Shown piece after piece: positions 1 through 13,144 of a stretch of DNA of 64,000 nt. The position numbers were made by a program, and so were the translations under genes. Numbering within the stretch: the stretch's first letter is position 1; every line of letters starts with the position of its first letter. The stretch comes from Nocardia brasiliensis. Lineage in GTDB: Bacteria; Actinomycetota; Actinomycetes; Mycobacteriales; Mycobacteriaceae. Location of the stretch: positions 2,790,001 to 2,854,000 of the forward strand of contig NZ_CP046171.1 in the NCBI RefSeq assembly GCF_011801125.1, written 5' to 3'. The notes beneath the pieces are model-generated. The model did not search any database, was not told where the DNA came from, and saw only the letters and a program-made list of their open reading frames with translations.

Positions 1-1
1 G

Positions 2-1027
2 CCGGTGCTGTGGTCGCAGCAGGTATTGACCGGCAAGCGGCTGCGCGCGGTGATCCTGAACTCCGGTGGGGCGAACGCTTGTACCGGTCCCGGCGGCTTC
101 CAGGACACGCACAGGACCGCTGAGGAACTCGCTGCGGCGCTGAGCAATTGGGGCACCGAGACCGGCGCCGGCGAGATCGCGGTCTGCTCGACCGGCCTGA
201 TCGGCGACCGGCTGCCGATGGACAAGGTGATTCCGGCGATCACCGAGATCGTGCACGAGATGGGCGGCGGCCTGTCCGGCGGCCTCGACGCGGCACACGC
301 CATCATGACCACCGACACGGTGCCCAAGGAGGCGGCCTTCCATCACCGCGACAAGTGGAACGTCGGCGGCATGGCCAAGGGCGCGGGCATGCTCGCGCCC
401 TCGCTGGCGACCATGCTCGTGGTGCTGACCACCGACGCGGCCGTCACCGCCGACCAGTTGGATCAGGCGCTGCGCAACGCGACCGCGCGCACCTTCGATC
501 GGCTCGACGTCGACGGCTCCTGCTCCACCAACGACACGGTGCTGCTGCTCGCCAACGGCGCGAGTGAGGTCACCCCGAGCCAGGCCGACCTCGACGCCGC
601 GGTGCTCGCGGTGTGCGACGACCTGGCCGCACAGCTGATGGCCGACGCCGAGGGCGTCACCAAGCGGGTGCTGGTGACGGTGGCCGGGGCGCTGACCGAG
701 GACGAGGCGGTCGCCGCGGCCCGCACGGTCGCCCGCGACAGCCTGGTCAAGACCGCGCTGTTCGGCTCCGACCCGAACTGGGGCCGGGTGCTCGCCGCGG
801 TCGGCATGGCGCCGATCACCCTCGATCCGAACCGGATCTCGGTGTCGTTCAACGGAAGTCCGGTCTGTGTCGACGGTGTCGGCGCGCCCGGCGCCCGCGA
901 TGTCGACCTGTCTGGGATGGACATCGAGGTGCGCATAGAGCTGAATGTCGGTGACGCGCAGGCCACTATCCGCACCACCGACCTCTCGCACGGTTACGTC
1001 GAAGAGAATTCGGCCTACAGCTCATGA
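2..1027 (+). CDS. argJ: Bifunctional glutamate N-acetyltransferase/amino-acid acetyltransferase ArgJ (5' truncated)
   Basis: ArgJ transfers the acetyl group from N-acetylornithine to glutamate in the cyclic arginine pathway, in the cytoplasm. The window opens inside the gene: about 341 codons remain and roughly the first 60 residues are missing. The family's self-cleavage site is visible: the KGAGMLAP stretch is followed by SLA-TMLV, and the Thr encoded at 410-412 would become the N-terminal nucleophile of the beta chain. The stop overlaps the argB start by 4 bases (ATGA), so it heads a translationally coupled argJ-B-D-F-R run. An upstream argC is expected but lies outside the window. Confidence 0.95.
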   Translation, partial: PVLWSQQVLTGKRLRAVILNSGGANACTGPGGFQDTHRTAEELAAALSNWGTETGAGEIAVCSTGLIGDRLPMDKVIPAITEIVHEMGGGLSGGLDAAHAIMTTDTVPKEAAFHHRDKWNVGGMAKGAGMLAPSLATMLVVLTTDAAVTADQLDQALRNATARTFDRLDVDGSCSTNDTVLLLANGASEVTPSQADLDAAVLAVCDDLAAQLMADAEGVTKRVLVTVAGALTEDEAVAAARTVARDSLVKTALFGSDPNWGRVLAAVGMAPITLDPNRISVSFNGSPVCVDGVGAPGARDVDLSGMDIEVRIELNVGDAQATIRTTDLSHGYVEENSAYSS

Positions 1028-1946
1028 CCGGCCAACTGCACCACGAACTCTCGGCGCTGGACAAGGCGCATGTGCTGGCCGACGCGCTGCCCTGGCTACA
1101 GAAGTTCCGCGACAAGATCGTCGTGGTGAAGTTCGGCGGCAACGCCATGGTCGACGCCGAGCTCGAGCGAGCCTTCGCCGCGGACATGGCCTTTCTGCGC
1201 ACCGTCGGCGTGCATCCGGTGGTGGTGCACGGCGGCGGCCCGCAGATCAGCGCGATGCTGAAAAAGCTCGGCCTGCAAGGGGAATTCCGCGGCGGCTTCC
1301 GGGTGACCACGCCCGAGGTAATGGACGTGGTGCGGATGGTGCTGTTCGGGCAGGTCGGGCGCGAGCTGGTCGGGCTGATCAACGCGCACGGCCCGTACGC
1401 GGTCGGCATCTCGGGGGAGGACGCCGGCCTGTTCACCGCGACGCGGCGCACCGTCGATGTCGACGGGGTGGCCACCGATATCGGTCTGGTCGGCGACGTG
1501 AGCGAGGTGAACCCGGACGCGGTGCTCGACCTGATCGATGCCGGACGCATTCCGGTGGTCTCGACCATCGCGCCGGACGCGGACGGCGTGGTGCACAACA
1601 TCAACGCCGATACCGCCGCGGCCGCGCTCGCCGAGGGCATCGGCGCGGAGAAGCTGGTGGTGCTGACCGATGTCGAGGGTCTCTACACCGAATGGCCCGA
1701 CCGGTCCTCGCTGATCACCCGCATCGACACCGCGGCGCTCGCCGAGTTGCTGCCCCGCCTGGACGCGGGCATGGTGCCGAAGATGGAGGCCTGTCTGCGC
1801 GCCGTGCACGGCGGGGTGCCGACCGCCCATGTCATCGACGGTCGCGTGCCGCACTCGGTGCTGCTGGAACTGTTCACCGGAGAAGGAATCGGAACGATGG
1901 TGACGCCCGCCCCGAACGGGGCCTGCGCATCGGACGGAACGAAACA

Positions 1947-1950
<4 letters not shown>
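1024..1950 (+). CDS. argB: Acetylglutamate kinase
   Basis: ArgB phosphorylates N-acetylglutamate, the usual feedback-controlled step of arginine synthesis. The 308-residue protein has the amino-acid kinase signatures KFGGNA at about residues 36-41 and HGGGP at 69-73. The family's central NADT motif is also present ([10 protein letters not shown]), and KMEAC lies near the C-terminus. It has the N-terminal helix seen in arginine-inhibited hexameric enzymes, so feedback inhibition is likely (inference). The ATG overlaps the argJ stop and the TGA overlaps the argD start, both by 4 bases. Confidence 0.97.
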
Positions 1951-4620
<2,670 letters not shown>

Positions 4621-4626
4621 GCGGGG

Positions 4627-4791
4627 TCAGCTGAACGGGTATTGGCCGCCGCCTCCGCCGCGGGGGGTGGCGCCGTTGTCGGGGGTGGCCACGTTGATGA
4701 TGTCCTGGATGAGGTCGACCACGGCGCGGCCGACGTCGAGTACTCCGTTGCCGAGGGTGCTGAATTCTTGCCCGATGAGATGCAGCAGCAT
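4627..4791 (-). CDS. Small hypothetical protein, 54 aa
   Basis: A 54-codon ORF with an amphipathic helical core (LDVGRAVVDLIQDIINVA) and a Gly-rich C-terminal tail with five Gly in a row. A convincing ribosome site, AGAAGGAAG, lies about 7 bases before the ATG, which supports a real gene. It ends 6 bases from the argR stop (convergent) and is divergent from argG, so it shares the intervening region containing the ARG-box-like site. I do not recognise the family; the size and amphipathic core would fit a small membrane-associated or regulatory peptide, but this is speculation. Confidence 0.55.
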   Translation of the reverse strand: MLLHLIGQEFSTLGNGVLDVGRAVVDLIQDIINVATPDNGATPRGGGGGQYPFS

Positions 4792-4929
4792 GACGTTCTT
4801 CCTTCTGCCTGGCCGAACGTTTCCGCTCCCCAGGGTCGCACAGGACCGGCGGAGCGCGCGGGGATTCGCTTGATGGGCAGAGACTTTCACCGCCGCGATG
4901 ATGCCGTCCGGTAGCTGCCGGACCCCCGG

Positions 4930-4963
4930 TTATGAATGGGCTTGCATCATCGTGCATAATCAT
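4930..4963. promoter_or_regulatory. Candidate ArgR operator (ARG boxes) upstream of argG
   Basis: In an otherwise GC-rich region, an AT-rich patch holds TATGAAT, TTGCATCAT and GTGCATAATCAT, that is, repeated TGCAT/ATGCA-like half-sites typical of ARG boxes. It lies about 100 bases before the argG start, and argR ends 310 bases upstream. CATAAT at 4955-4960 could also serve as a -10 hexamer, which would let ArgR block the promoter. Assignment is by pattern and context only. Confidence 0.5.
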
Positions 4964-5064
4964 TTGTAGAACGTGCGGGCCCCCGTGATCCCCAGGCGAA
5001 CACCGGGGCGGGCAGTTCGCCCGCACTTCGCACACACGTACCGAAACCGAGGAGCACACAGACC

Positions 5065-6267
5065 ATGTCCGAACGCGTCGTACTCGCCTACTCCGGTGGG
5101 CTGGACACCTCCGTCGCGATCAGCTGGATCGGCAAGGAGACCGGTGCCGAGGTGGTGGCCGTCGCCATCGACCTGGGCCAGGGCGGCGAGGACATGAACG
5201 TGGTGCGCCAGCGAGCGCTCGACTGCGGTGCCGTCGAGGCCATCGTGGTCGACGCGCGCGACGAGTTCGCCGACGAATACTGCCTGCCCACCATCCAGGC
5301 CAACGCGATGTACATGGGGCAGTACCCGCTGGTCTCCGCGATCAGCCGCCCGCTGATCGTCAAGCACCTGGTGGAGGCGGCCAAGTTCCACGGCGCGGAC
5401 ACCGTCGCGCACGGCTGCACCGGCAAGGGCAACGACCAGGTCCGCTTCGAGGTCGGCATCGGCGCGCTGGCGCCCGATCTGAACGTGATCGCCCCGGTCC
5501 GCGACTACGCCTGGACCCGGGAGAAGGCCATCGCCTTCGCCGAGGAGAACGCGCTGCCGATCAACGTCACCAAGAAGTCGCCGTTCTCGATCGACCAGAA
5601 CGTGTGGGGCCGGGCCGTCGAGACCGGCTTCCTCGAGGATCTGTGGAACGCGCCGACCAAGGACGTCTACGACTACACCGCCGACCCGACCGTCAACTTC
5701 GAGGCGCCGGACGAGCTGATCGTGTCCTTCGAGCGCGGTGTGCCGGTCGCCATCGACGGCCGCCCGGTCAGCGTGCTGGAGGCGATCGTCGAACTGAACC
5801 ACCGGGCCGGACGGCAGGGCATCGGCCGCCTCGACATGGTCGAGGACCGGCTCGTCGGCATCAAGAGCCGCGAGATCTACGAGGCCCCCGGCGCGATCGC
5901 GCTGATCACCGCGCACCAGGCGCTGGAGCACGTCACCATCGAGCGCGAGCTGGGCCGGTACAAGCGGCAGGTCGAGCAGCGCTGGGGCGAGCTGGCCTAC
6001 GACGGCCTCTGGTTCTCCCCGCTCAAGCGGGCGCTGGACGCCTTCATCGGTGACACCCAGCAGGCCGCCACCGGCGATATCCGGATGGTGCTGCACGGCG
6101 GCAGCGCGGTGGTCAACGGCCGCCGCTCCGACCAGTCGCTCTACGACTTCAACCTGGCCACTTACGACGAGGGCGACACCTTCGACCAGTCGCTGGCCAA
6201 GGGCTTCGTGCAGATCCACGGCCTGTCCTCCAAGGTCGCGGCCCGCCGGGACCTGAACCAGAAGTAG
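5065..6267 (+). CDS. argG: Argininosuccinate synthase
   Basis: Joins citrulline and aspartate using ATP. The 400-residue protein starts with the ATP-pyrophosphatase loop AYSGGLDTS at residues 8-16 and has the family's [13 protein letters not shown] segment and NVWGR motif. A GAGGAGCAC ribosome site precedes the ATG. A 444-base gap and the ARG-box-like site separate it from argR, so it probably has its own arginine-regulated promoter rather than reading through from argJBDFR. Confidence 0.97.
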   Translation: MSERVVLAYSGGLDTSVAISWIGKETGAEVVAVAIDLGQGGEDMNVVRQRALDCGAVEAIVVDARDEFADEYCLPTIQANAMYMGQYPLVSAISRPLIVKHLVEAAKFHGADTVAHGCTGKGNDQVRFEVGIGALAPDLNVIAPVRDYAWTREKAIAFAEENALPINVTKKSPFSIDQNVWGRAVETGFLEDLWNAPTKDVYDYTADPTVNFEAPDELIVSFERGVPVAIDGRPVSVLEAIVELNHRAGRQGIGRLDMVEDRLVGIKSREIYEAPGAIALITAHQALEHVTIERELGRYKRQVEQRWGELAYDGLWFSPLKRALDAFIGDTQQAATGDIRMVLHGGSAVVNGRRSDQSLYDFNLATYDEGDTFDQSLAKGFVQIHGLSSKVAARRDLNQK

Positions 6268-6290
6268 GCGGCGCGCGCAGTAGCCTCGGA

Positions 6291-6316
6291 CGGGTCGGCC
6301 CGGGCCGGCCGACCCG
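6291..6316 (+). terminator. Hairpin between argG and the methyltransferase gene
   Basis: Perfect 10-bp inverted repeat (CGGGTCGGCC/GGCCGACCCG) with a 6-base loop, starting 23 bases after the argG stop and ending just before the ribosome site of the next gene. It has no T tract, as is common in high-GC actinobacteria. It may end argG transcription or attenuate read-through into the methyltransferase gene and argH. Confidence 0.45.
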
Positions 6317-6328
6317 AAGGGAGCGAGG

Positions 6329-8664
<2,336 letters not shown>

Positions 8665-8752
8665 TCGCCGCCGCGGTGCGCGGCTTCGGGGAACGCCCCA
8701 CCGGTCGATACCGCGACCGGGGGGTGCGGGCGGCCCACGTTACGCTGCGGCC

Positions 8753-9076
8753 ATGACCATGCTTCTGCTGGCCTTGGCCATCGCGTCCGAGGTGACCGCC
8801 ACCGTTTCCCTGAAGCTGTCCGAGGGCTTCACCAAACTCGTTCCCTCGATCATCGTGGTCATCGGCTACGGCGCCGCCTTCTGGTTCCTGTCCCAGTCGC
8901 TGAAGCGCGGCATGCAGATCGGCGTCGCCTACGGCATCTGGTCGGCCGTCGGTGTGGCCGCCATCGCCGTCATCGGCGTCCTGTTCCTGAACGAACGCCT
9001 CACGCTCATCCAGGTCGGCGGCATCGCCCTGGTCATCCTCGGTGTTCTCGCCCTGGAACTGGGCGGCCAGCACTGA
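8753..9076 (+). CDS. SMR-family multidrug efflux protein
   Basis: A 107-residue protein with four transmembrane helices of the small multidrug resistance family (EmrE/Mmr/SugE). The essential membrane Glu is Glu13 in ALAIASEVTATVSLKLSEG, and the YGIWSAVG motif of helix 3 is present. It works as a dual-topology dimer that exchanges cationic drugs for protons in the plasma membrane. A second ATG two codons in is an equally possible start. It stands alone between argH and a convergent Uma2 gene. Confidence 0.9.
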   Translation: MTMLLLALAIASEVTATVSLKLSEGFTKLVPSIIVVIGYGAAFWFLSQSLKRGMQIGVAYGIWSAVGVAAIAVIGVLFLNERLTLIQVGGIALVILGVLALELGGQH

Positions 9077-9081
9077 GCCGA

Positions 9082-9118
9082 CGGTGGGGCCGATGGATGA
9101 CGACTATCGGCCCCACCG
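9082..9118. terminator. Bidirectional terminator hairpin
   Basis: Perfect 13-bp inverted repeat CGGTGGGGCCGAT/ATCGGCCCCACCG with an 11-base loop, starting 6 bases after the SMR gene and ending 11 bases from the convergent Uma2 gene. The position and symmetry suit a terminator serving both strands. Confidence 0.75.
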
Positions 9119-9128
9119 AGGCAGTGAA

Positions 9129-9686
9129 TCAGAGGAACTCCTCGGTGAGCAGATCGAACTCGAAAGGCGGGGGAATCCTCAGCGTGGCACCGAATTTGGC
9201 GGCTTCCGCATGCCGGTAGTCACCGGCGTCCGGGTCCCAGTAGACGATGGTCTCGGCGCGGTGCCGGTCGACCAGAAGAAATACCGGGATTGCCGCTTGC
9301 GCGTATGCGGCGCGCTTCTCGACGCGATCGATATCCGCGTCACGCTCGCGGCCCGAGGTGATCTCCACGAGCATCGACACACCGGAGGCGTCGGACCACG
9401 GTGGTTGGTCCCGGAAGTAGGTCAGCGGTGCGACGACGCCGTCCGGACGCGCGCGTCCGGCGCGGTAGGCAGGTATCGCCAGCCCTCGTTCCTGGAAGAG
9501 CCGGAGTTCGGGCCGATGCTGCCGGATCTGATCGCCGATATGCATCGCGAACACGTCGTGCTCGCCATCCGGAGCCGGAACCACGTAGATCCTTCCATTG
9601 ATCAACTCGACACTGACTTCCTCAGAGGAGGCGCGTTCCAGCACCTCGAACTCCGCGAGCGTTACGTCGGCGTCCATGTGGCTCAT
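9129..9686 (-). CDS. Uma2/DUF820-type putative restriction endonuclease-like protein
   Basis: A 185-residue protein of the Uma2 (DUF820) PD-(D/E)XK nuclease-like family: VELINGRIYVVPAPDGEHD at the start of the domain, ARPDGVVAPL supplying the acidic PD, and SMLVEITS as the E-x-T/S strand. Family members occur in many copies in actinobacteria and cyanobacteria; their biological role is not settled. The start chosen is the ATG giving MSHMDADVT, which fits the family N-terminus, but its ribosome site is weak and an ATG three codons later is possible. Confidence 0.8.
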   Translation of the reverse strand: MSHMDADVTLAEFEVLERASSEEVSVELINGRIYVVPAPDGEHDVFAMHIGDQIRQHRPELRLFQERGLAIPAYRAGRARPDGVVAPLTYFRDQPPWSDASGVSMLVEITSGRERDADIDRVEKRAAYAQAAIPVFLLVDRHRAETIVYWDPDAGDYRHAEAAKFGATLRIPPPFEFDLLTEEFL

Positions 9687-10098
9687 ATCCCGAGGATAGT
9701 GGGGCAGGTGGGGTCGAGCGCACAGTTCGGCCGGGACCGGGGGTGTCGCGGTGCGCGGACTCATGTCGACTCCCGGGTCGGTGGCGGTCGGTATGACTCA
9801 TGCGATGAACTCCTTCGCTCGACGACAGGAATGTGCTGCGTTTCCTTTGACGTGACACCCGACGAGCGGTTCCGGTGAAACGTCGGATTTTCGGGAAGCC
9901 TGTCTGAGGCAATTCGTGTCGCACTACTCCATAGCGGGTTCGCATGGGACATTCAGTGCATTGTTTTCGCACGTGAAAATGCGGGATTACGTTGCGCCGG
10001 ACGCATTTTGCCGAAATCGTCCCATGAGATCGGGGGCGGTCGTAGCATCGGGCGATGGATTGGACGTTTGCTCAGCTGCGCGTGCGCGGATGTGGCCG
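9687..10098. other. Intergenic region before the ABC importer
   Basis: This 412-base stretch is less GC-rich than its surroundings around 9830-10010 and lies between divergent genes, so it should contain promoters for both. No convincing gene is present. A 15-codon ORF at 10055-10102 has its stop overlapping the ATG of the ABC ATPase gene (ATGA), which could couple translation, but it has no clear ribosome site. Confidence 0.4.
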
Positions 10099-10905
10099 AT
10101 GACCTCGGACGATGCGGCGAAGACCGCCGATACCGGCGCGGCGTCGACGGCCGCGTTGCGGGCCGAGGGGCTGGTGAAGCGCTACGGCGGTGTCGAGGCG
10201 TTGCGCGGCGCGAACTTCGAGGTGAGCGCGGGCGAAGTCGTCGCGTTGATCGGGGACAACGGCGCGGGCAAATCGACTCTCGTGAAATGTCTTTCCGGCG
10301 CCGAACAGCCCGATTCCGGACGGATTCTGCTGGACGGCGCGCCGGTGGTGCTGAATACCCCGACCGCGGCGCGCAAACTCGGCGTGGAAACCGTGTATCA
10401 GGATCTCGCGGTGGCGCCGGATCTGGATCCGGCGGCGAATCTGTTCCTCGGCCGTGAACTGGTGCGCAAAGGTCTGCCCGGCAAGTTGGGCATGCTCGAT
10501 CGGACCGCGATGCGCGCCCAGGCCGTAGAACACTTCCGCCGCCTCGGCGTGACGCTGCAGAGCACCGACGTGCCGATCGGCTCGCTGTCGGGCGGCCAGC
10601 GCCAGAGCGTCGCGGTGGCCAGGGCGGTGATGTGGGCGAGCAAGGTCGTGTTCATGGACGAGCCGACCGCCGCGCTCGGCGTGGTGCAGCGCGAGCGGGT
10701 GCTCGACGTGATCCGCCGGGTCCGCGATCAGGGCATCGCGGTGGTGCTGATCAGTCACAACATGCCGGAGGTGCTTGCGGTCGCCGACCGTATCGAGGTG
10801 CTCCGGCTCGGCCGGCGGGTCGCGCGGTTCACCGCGGCCGATGCCACGCTCGAGCAGTTGGTGGGCGCCATGACCGGCGCGCTGTCACAGGAGGAAGCGG
10901 CATGA
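10099..10905 (+). CDS. Sugar-type ABC transporter ATPase
   Basis: ATP-hydrolysing subunit of a CUT2-like importer. Walker A is GDNGAGKST, the signature is LSGGQRQSVAVARAV, and Walker B is VVFMDEPTAALG. About 268 residues means one nucleotide-binding domain (FrcA-like) rather than the duplicated RbsA form. The ATG at 10099 is preferred; an in-frame ATG three codons upstream is also possible and neither has a strong ribosome site. The stop overlaps the permease ATG (ATGA). Substrate cannot be read from the sequence. Confidence 0.88.
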   Translation: MTSDDAAKTADTGAASTAALRAEGLVKRYGGVEALRGANFEVSAGEVVALIGDNGAGKSTLVKCLSGAEQPDSGRILLDGAPVVLNTPTAARKLGVETVYQDLAVAPDLDPAANLFLGRELVRKGLPGKLGMLDRTAMRAQAVEHFRRLGVTLQSTDVPIGSLSGGQRQSVAVARAVMWASKVVFMDEPTAALGVVQRERVLDVIRRVRDQGIAVVLISHNMPEVLAVADRIEVLRLGRRVARFTAADATLEQLVGAMTGALSQEEAA

Positions 10906-11966
10906 CGCGCTCCGGCGGTTCCCCGGAGGTCGCCACCGAGGCGACCGGCAACGGCGCGGTAGATCTGCCGCAACGCACTGTCCTGCAACGGATCATGGGC
11001 GCGAGCACGGTATGGATCGGTGTGGTGCTCGTCGCGCTGTGCATCGTGTTCAGTGTGCTGCGCCCCGATGCGTTCCCCACCCGCTTCACCTTTCAGACGC
11101 TGCTCATCGAAACCTCGGTGCTGCTGGTGCTTTCGGTGGGCATGACGTTCGTGATCATCACCTCCGGCATCGATCTGTCGGTGGGCATGGTACTGATCTT
11201 CGCCGGGGTGATCGGCGCCAAGGCAATGGAGGCGCTCAGCCCCGACCAGGACGCCACCAACGCGGGCTGGGGCATCATCGGCATCGGGTTCCTGCTCTCG
11301 GTGGTCGGCGGCGGCGCCTGGGGGCTGGTCAACGGCCTCCTGGTGGCCAAGGCCAAGATTCCGCCGCTGATCGTCACGCTCGGCTCGTTCGGCGCCGCCC
11401 TCGGTGCCGCCCAGCTGATCACCGGCGGGGTCGATACCCGTACGGTGCCCGAAAAGCTGCGCAACACATTGGGTTTCGGCACCACACTGGGCGGCGTGCC
11501 GAACCTGGTGCTGGTCGCCACGCTGGTCACCGTGCTCGCCGCCTGGGTCCTGCACACCACCCGTTTCGGCCGCTACACCTACGCCATCGGCTCCAACGAG
11601 GAGGCCGCGCGCCGCTCCGGCATCGCGGTCACCCGGCACCTGATCACCGTCTACCTGCTCACCGGGGTGCTGGCCGGGCTGGCCGGGTTCATGAACCTGG
11701 CCTACTTCGGCACCACCACGATCGGCGGCCACACCACCGACAACCTCGACGCCATCGCGGGCGTGGTGATCGGCGGCACCAGCCTGTTCGGCGGGGTCGG
11801 GTCCATCGTCGGCACGGTGATCGGCGTGTTCATTCCCTCGGTGCTGAAGAAGGGGTTCGTCATCGCGCAGGTGCCGGTGTTCTGGCAGCCCATCGCGGTG
11901 AGCGTGGTGCTCGTCGCGGCGGTCTGGTTCGACCAGTTGCGGCGCCGGGCCCGGGATCGGAAATAG
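10902..11966 (+). CDS. Sugar-type ABC transporter permease (RbsC-like)
   Basis: A 354-residue polytopic membrane protein of the branched-chain/ribose permease family (BPD_transp_2). The conserved block TSGIDLSVG lies in the first third, NGLLVAKAKIPPLIVTLG in the middle, and IAGVVIGGTSLFGG with GSIVGTVIG near the end, all classic RbsC landmarks. A hydrophilic N-terminus of about 30 residues precedes the first helix. It overlaps the ATPase gene by 4 bases and is 34 bases from the binding-protein gene. Confidence 0.9.
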   Translation: MTRSGGSPEVATEATGNGAVDLPQRTVLQRIMGASTVWIGVVLVALCIVFSVLRPDAFPTRFTFQTLLIETSVLLVLSVGMTFVIITSGIDLSVGMVLIFAGVIGAKAMEALSPDQDATNAGWGIIGIGFLLSVVGGGAWGLVNGLLVAKAKIPPLIVTLGSFGAALGAAQLITGGVDTRTVPEKLRNTLGFGTTLGGVPNLVLVATLVTVLAAWVLHTTRFGRYTYAIGSNEEAARRSGIAVTRHLITVYLLTGVLAGLAGFMNLAYFGTTTIGGHTTDNLDAIAGVVIGGTSLFGGVGSIVGTVIGVFIPSVLKKGFVIAQVPVFWQPIAVSVVLVAAVWFDQLRRRARDRK

Positions 11967-12000
11967 GTATGGCAACAACGGAAATGGCGGAGGTAGCCGA

Positions 12001-12975
12001 ATGAGGGTGGCGAAGCGGACCGCGGTGGTGATCGGCGCGATGGTGTCGGTCGGCGCGCTGCTGGCGGGTTGCAGTGGGCAGGTGAGCAATTCGGGCAGCG
12101 GCGACAGCAAGAAGCTGGTGCTGATCCCCGGCGTCGCCGACGAGCCGTTCTACATTTCGATGCAGTGCGGCGCGCAGGAGCAGGCCGCGAAGCTCGGCTA
12201 TCGGCTGGACACGCAGGCGCCGACCAAGTTCGACGCCGGCTCGCAGACGCCGGTGCTCACCGGCGTGGTGGCGAACAAGCCCGGCGGCATCCTGATCGCG
12301 CCGACCCATGCCACCGCCATGGCCAATCCGATCAAGCAGGCCAAGGACGCGGGCATCAAGATCGTCGAGGTTGACACCGCGCTCGACGACACTTCCGTTG
12401 CGCTGTCGTCGATTTCGTCGGACAACAAGAAGGGCGGCGCGCTCGCGGCGCAGACCCTCGCCAAGCTGGTGGGGGACAAGGGACCGGTGCTGGTGATCAA
12501 CACCAAGGCGGGCACGTCCACCACCGACGCCCGCGCGCAGGGCTTCGAGGAGGCGGTCAAGAGCTTCCCCGGCATCACCTCACTCGGCGTGCAGTACAAC
12601 AACAACGAAGCGGCACAGGCGGCTTCGATCGTGACCGCGACGCTAGCCGCCCATCCCGATCTCGCAGGCATCTTCGCCACCAACCTGAGCTCGGCCGAGG
12701 GCGCGGCCACCGGCCTGCGCAACGCGAACAAGCTCGGTCAGGTGAAGCTGGTCGGCTTCGACGCCAGCCCGAAGCAGGTCGAGGACCTCAAAGCCGGTAC
12801 CGTGCAAGCCCTTATCGCCCAGGACCCGGCGGGCATCGGGGCCAAGGGCGTCGACCAGGCGGTCGCCGCGATCGAGGGCAAGCCGGTTACCCGCACGATC
12901 CAGACCGACATGATCGCCATCACTCAGGCCGACATGGCGGCCAACTCGAAGTACTTCTACAAGCGCAAGTGCTGA
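12001..12975 (+). CDS. Sugar-type ABC transporter substrate-binding lipoprotein
   Basis: A 324-residue exported lipoprotein with lipobox LAGC at residues 21-24, then a Ser/Gly linker and a periplasmic-binding-protein type 1 (RbsB-like) fold: VLIPGVADEPFYISMQCGA at the N-lobe start and KLVGFDASPKQVEDLKAG in the C-lobe. The ribosome site GGCGGAGG is 6 bases before the ATG. An 11-codon ORF (11969-12004) ends in an ATGA overlap with this start. The order ATPase-permease-binding protein forms one transport operon; the substrate is probably a pentose or related sugar, unproven. Confidence 0.9.
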   Translation: MRVAKRTAVVIGAMVSVGALLAGCSGQVSNSGSGDSKKLVLIPGVADEPFYISMQCGAQEQAAKLGYRLDTQAPTKFDAGSQTPVLTGVVANKPGGILIAPTHATAMANPIKQAKDAGIKIVEVDTALDDTSVALSSISSDNKKGGALAAQTLAKLVGDKGPVLVINTKAGTSTTDARAQGFEEAVKSFPGITSLGVQYNNNEAAQAASIVTATLAAHPDLAGIFATNLSSAEGAATGLRNANKLGQVKLVGFDASPKQVEDLKAGTVQALIAQDPAGIGAKGVDQAVAAIEGKPVTRTIQTDMIAITQADMAANSKYFYKRKC

Positions 12976-12992
12976 GCACTGCCCGATGAGGG

Positions 12993-13022
12993 GCCGACCG
13001 GGCGCGTTCGCGTCCGGTCGGC
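12993..13022 (+). terminator. Terminator hairpin after the ABC operon
   Basis: Perfect 9-bp inverted repeat GCCGACCGG/CCGGTCGGC with a 12-base loop, 17 bases after the binding-protein stop. There is no T tract. Confidence 0.65.
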
Positions 13023-13144
13023 ACGGGCGGGAAGTTCTGGTACGCAGCCGCTTTCCCCACTGACAACTGGGGTTTCAGCACAGTGACGCATCGGCTTAAT
13101 CTCCGACCATCCGGGATTCACCCATCCCTTCTGGAGGAGCCGAT

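Noticed and set aside
945-1946. Long in-frame upstream extension of argD
   Set aside because: It runs antisense to nothing but lies wholly over argB in another frame, has Arg/Gly-rich shadow composition, and argD begins at the ATG coupled to the argB stop.
9042-9878. Plus-strand ORF opposite the Uma2 gene
   Set aside because: Shadow frame; the minus-strand frame has the conserved Uma2 motifs.
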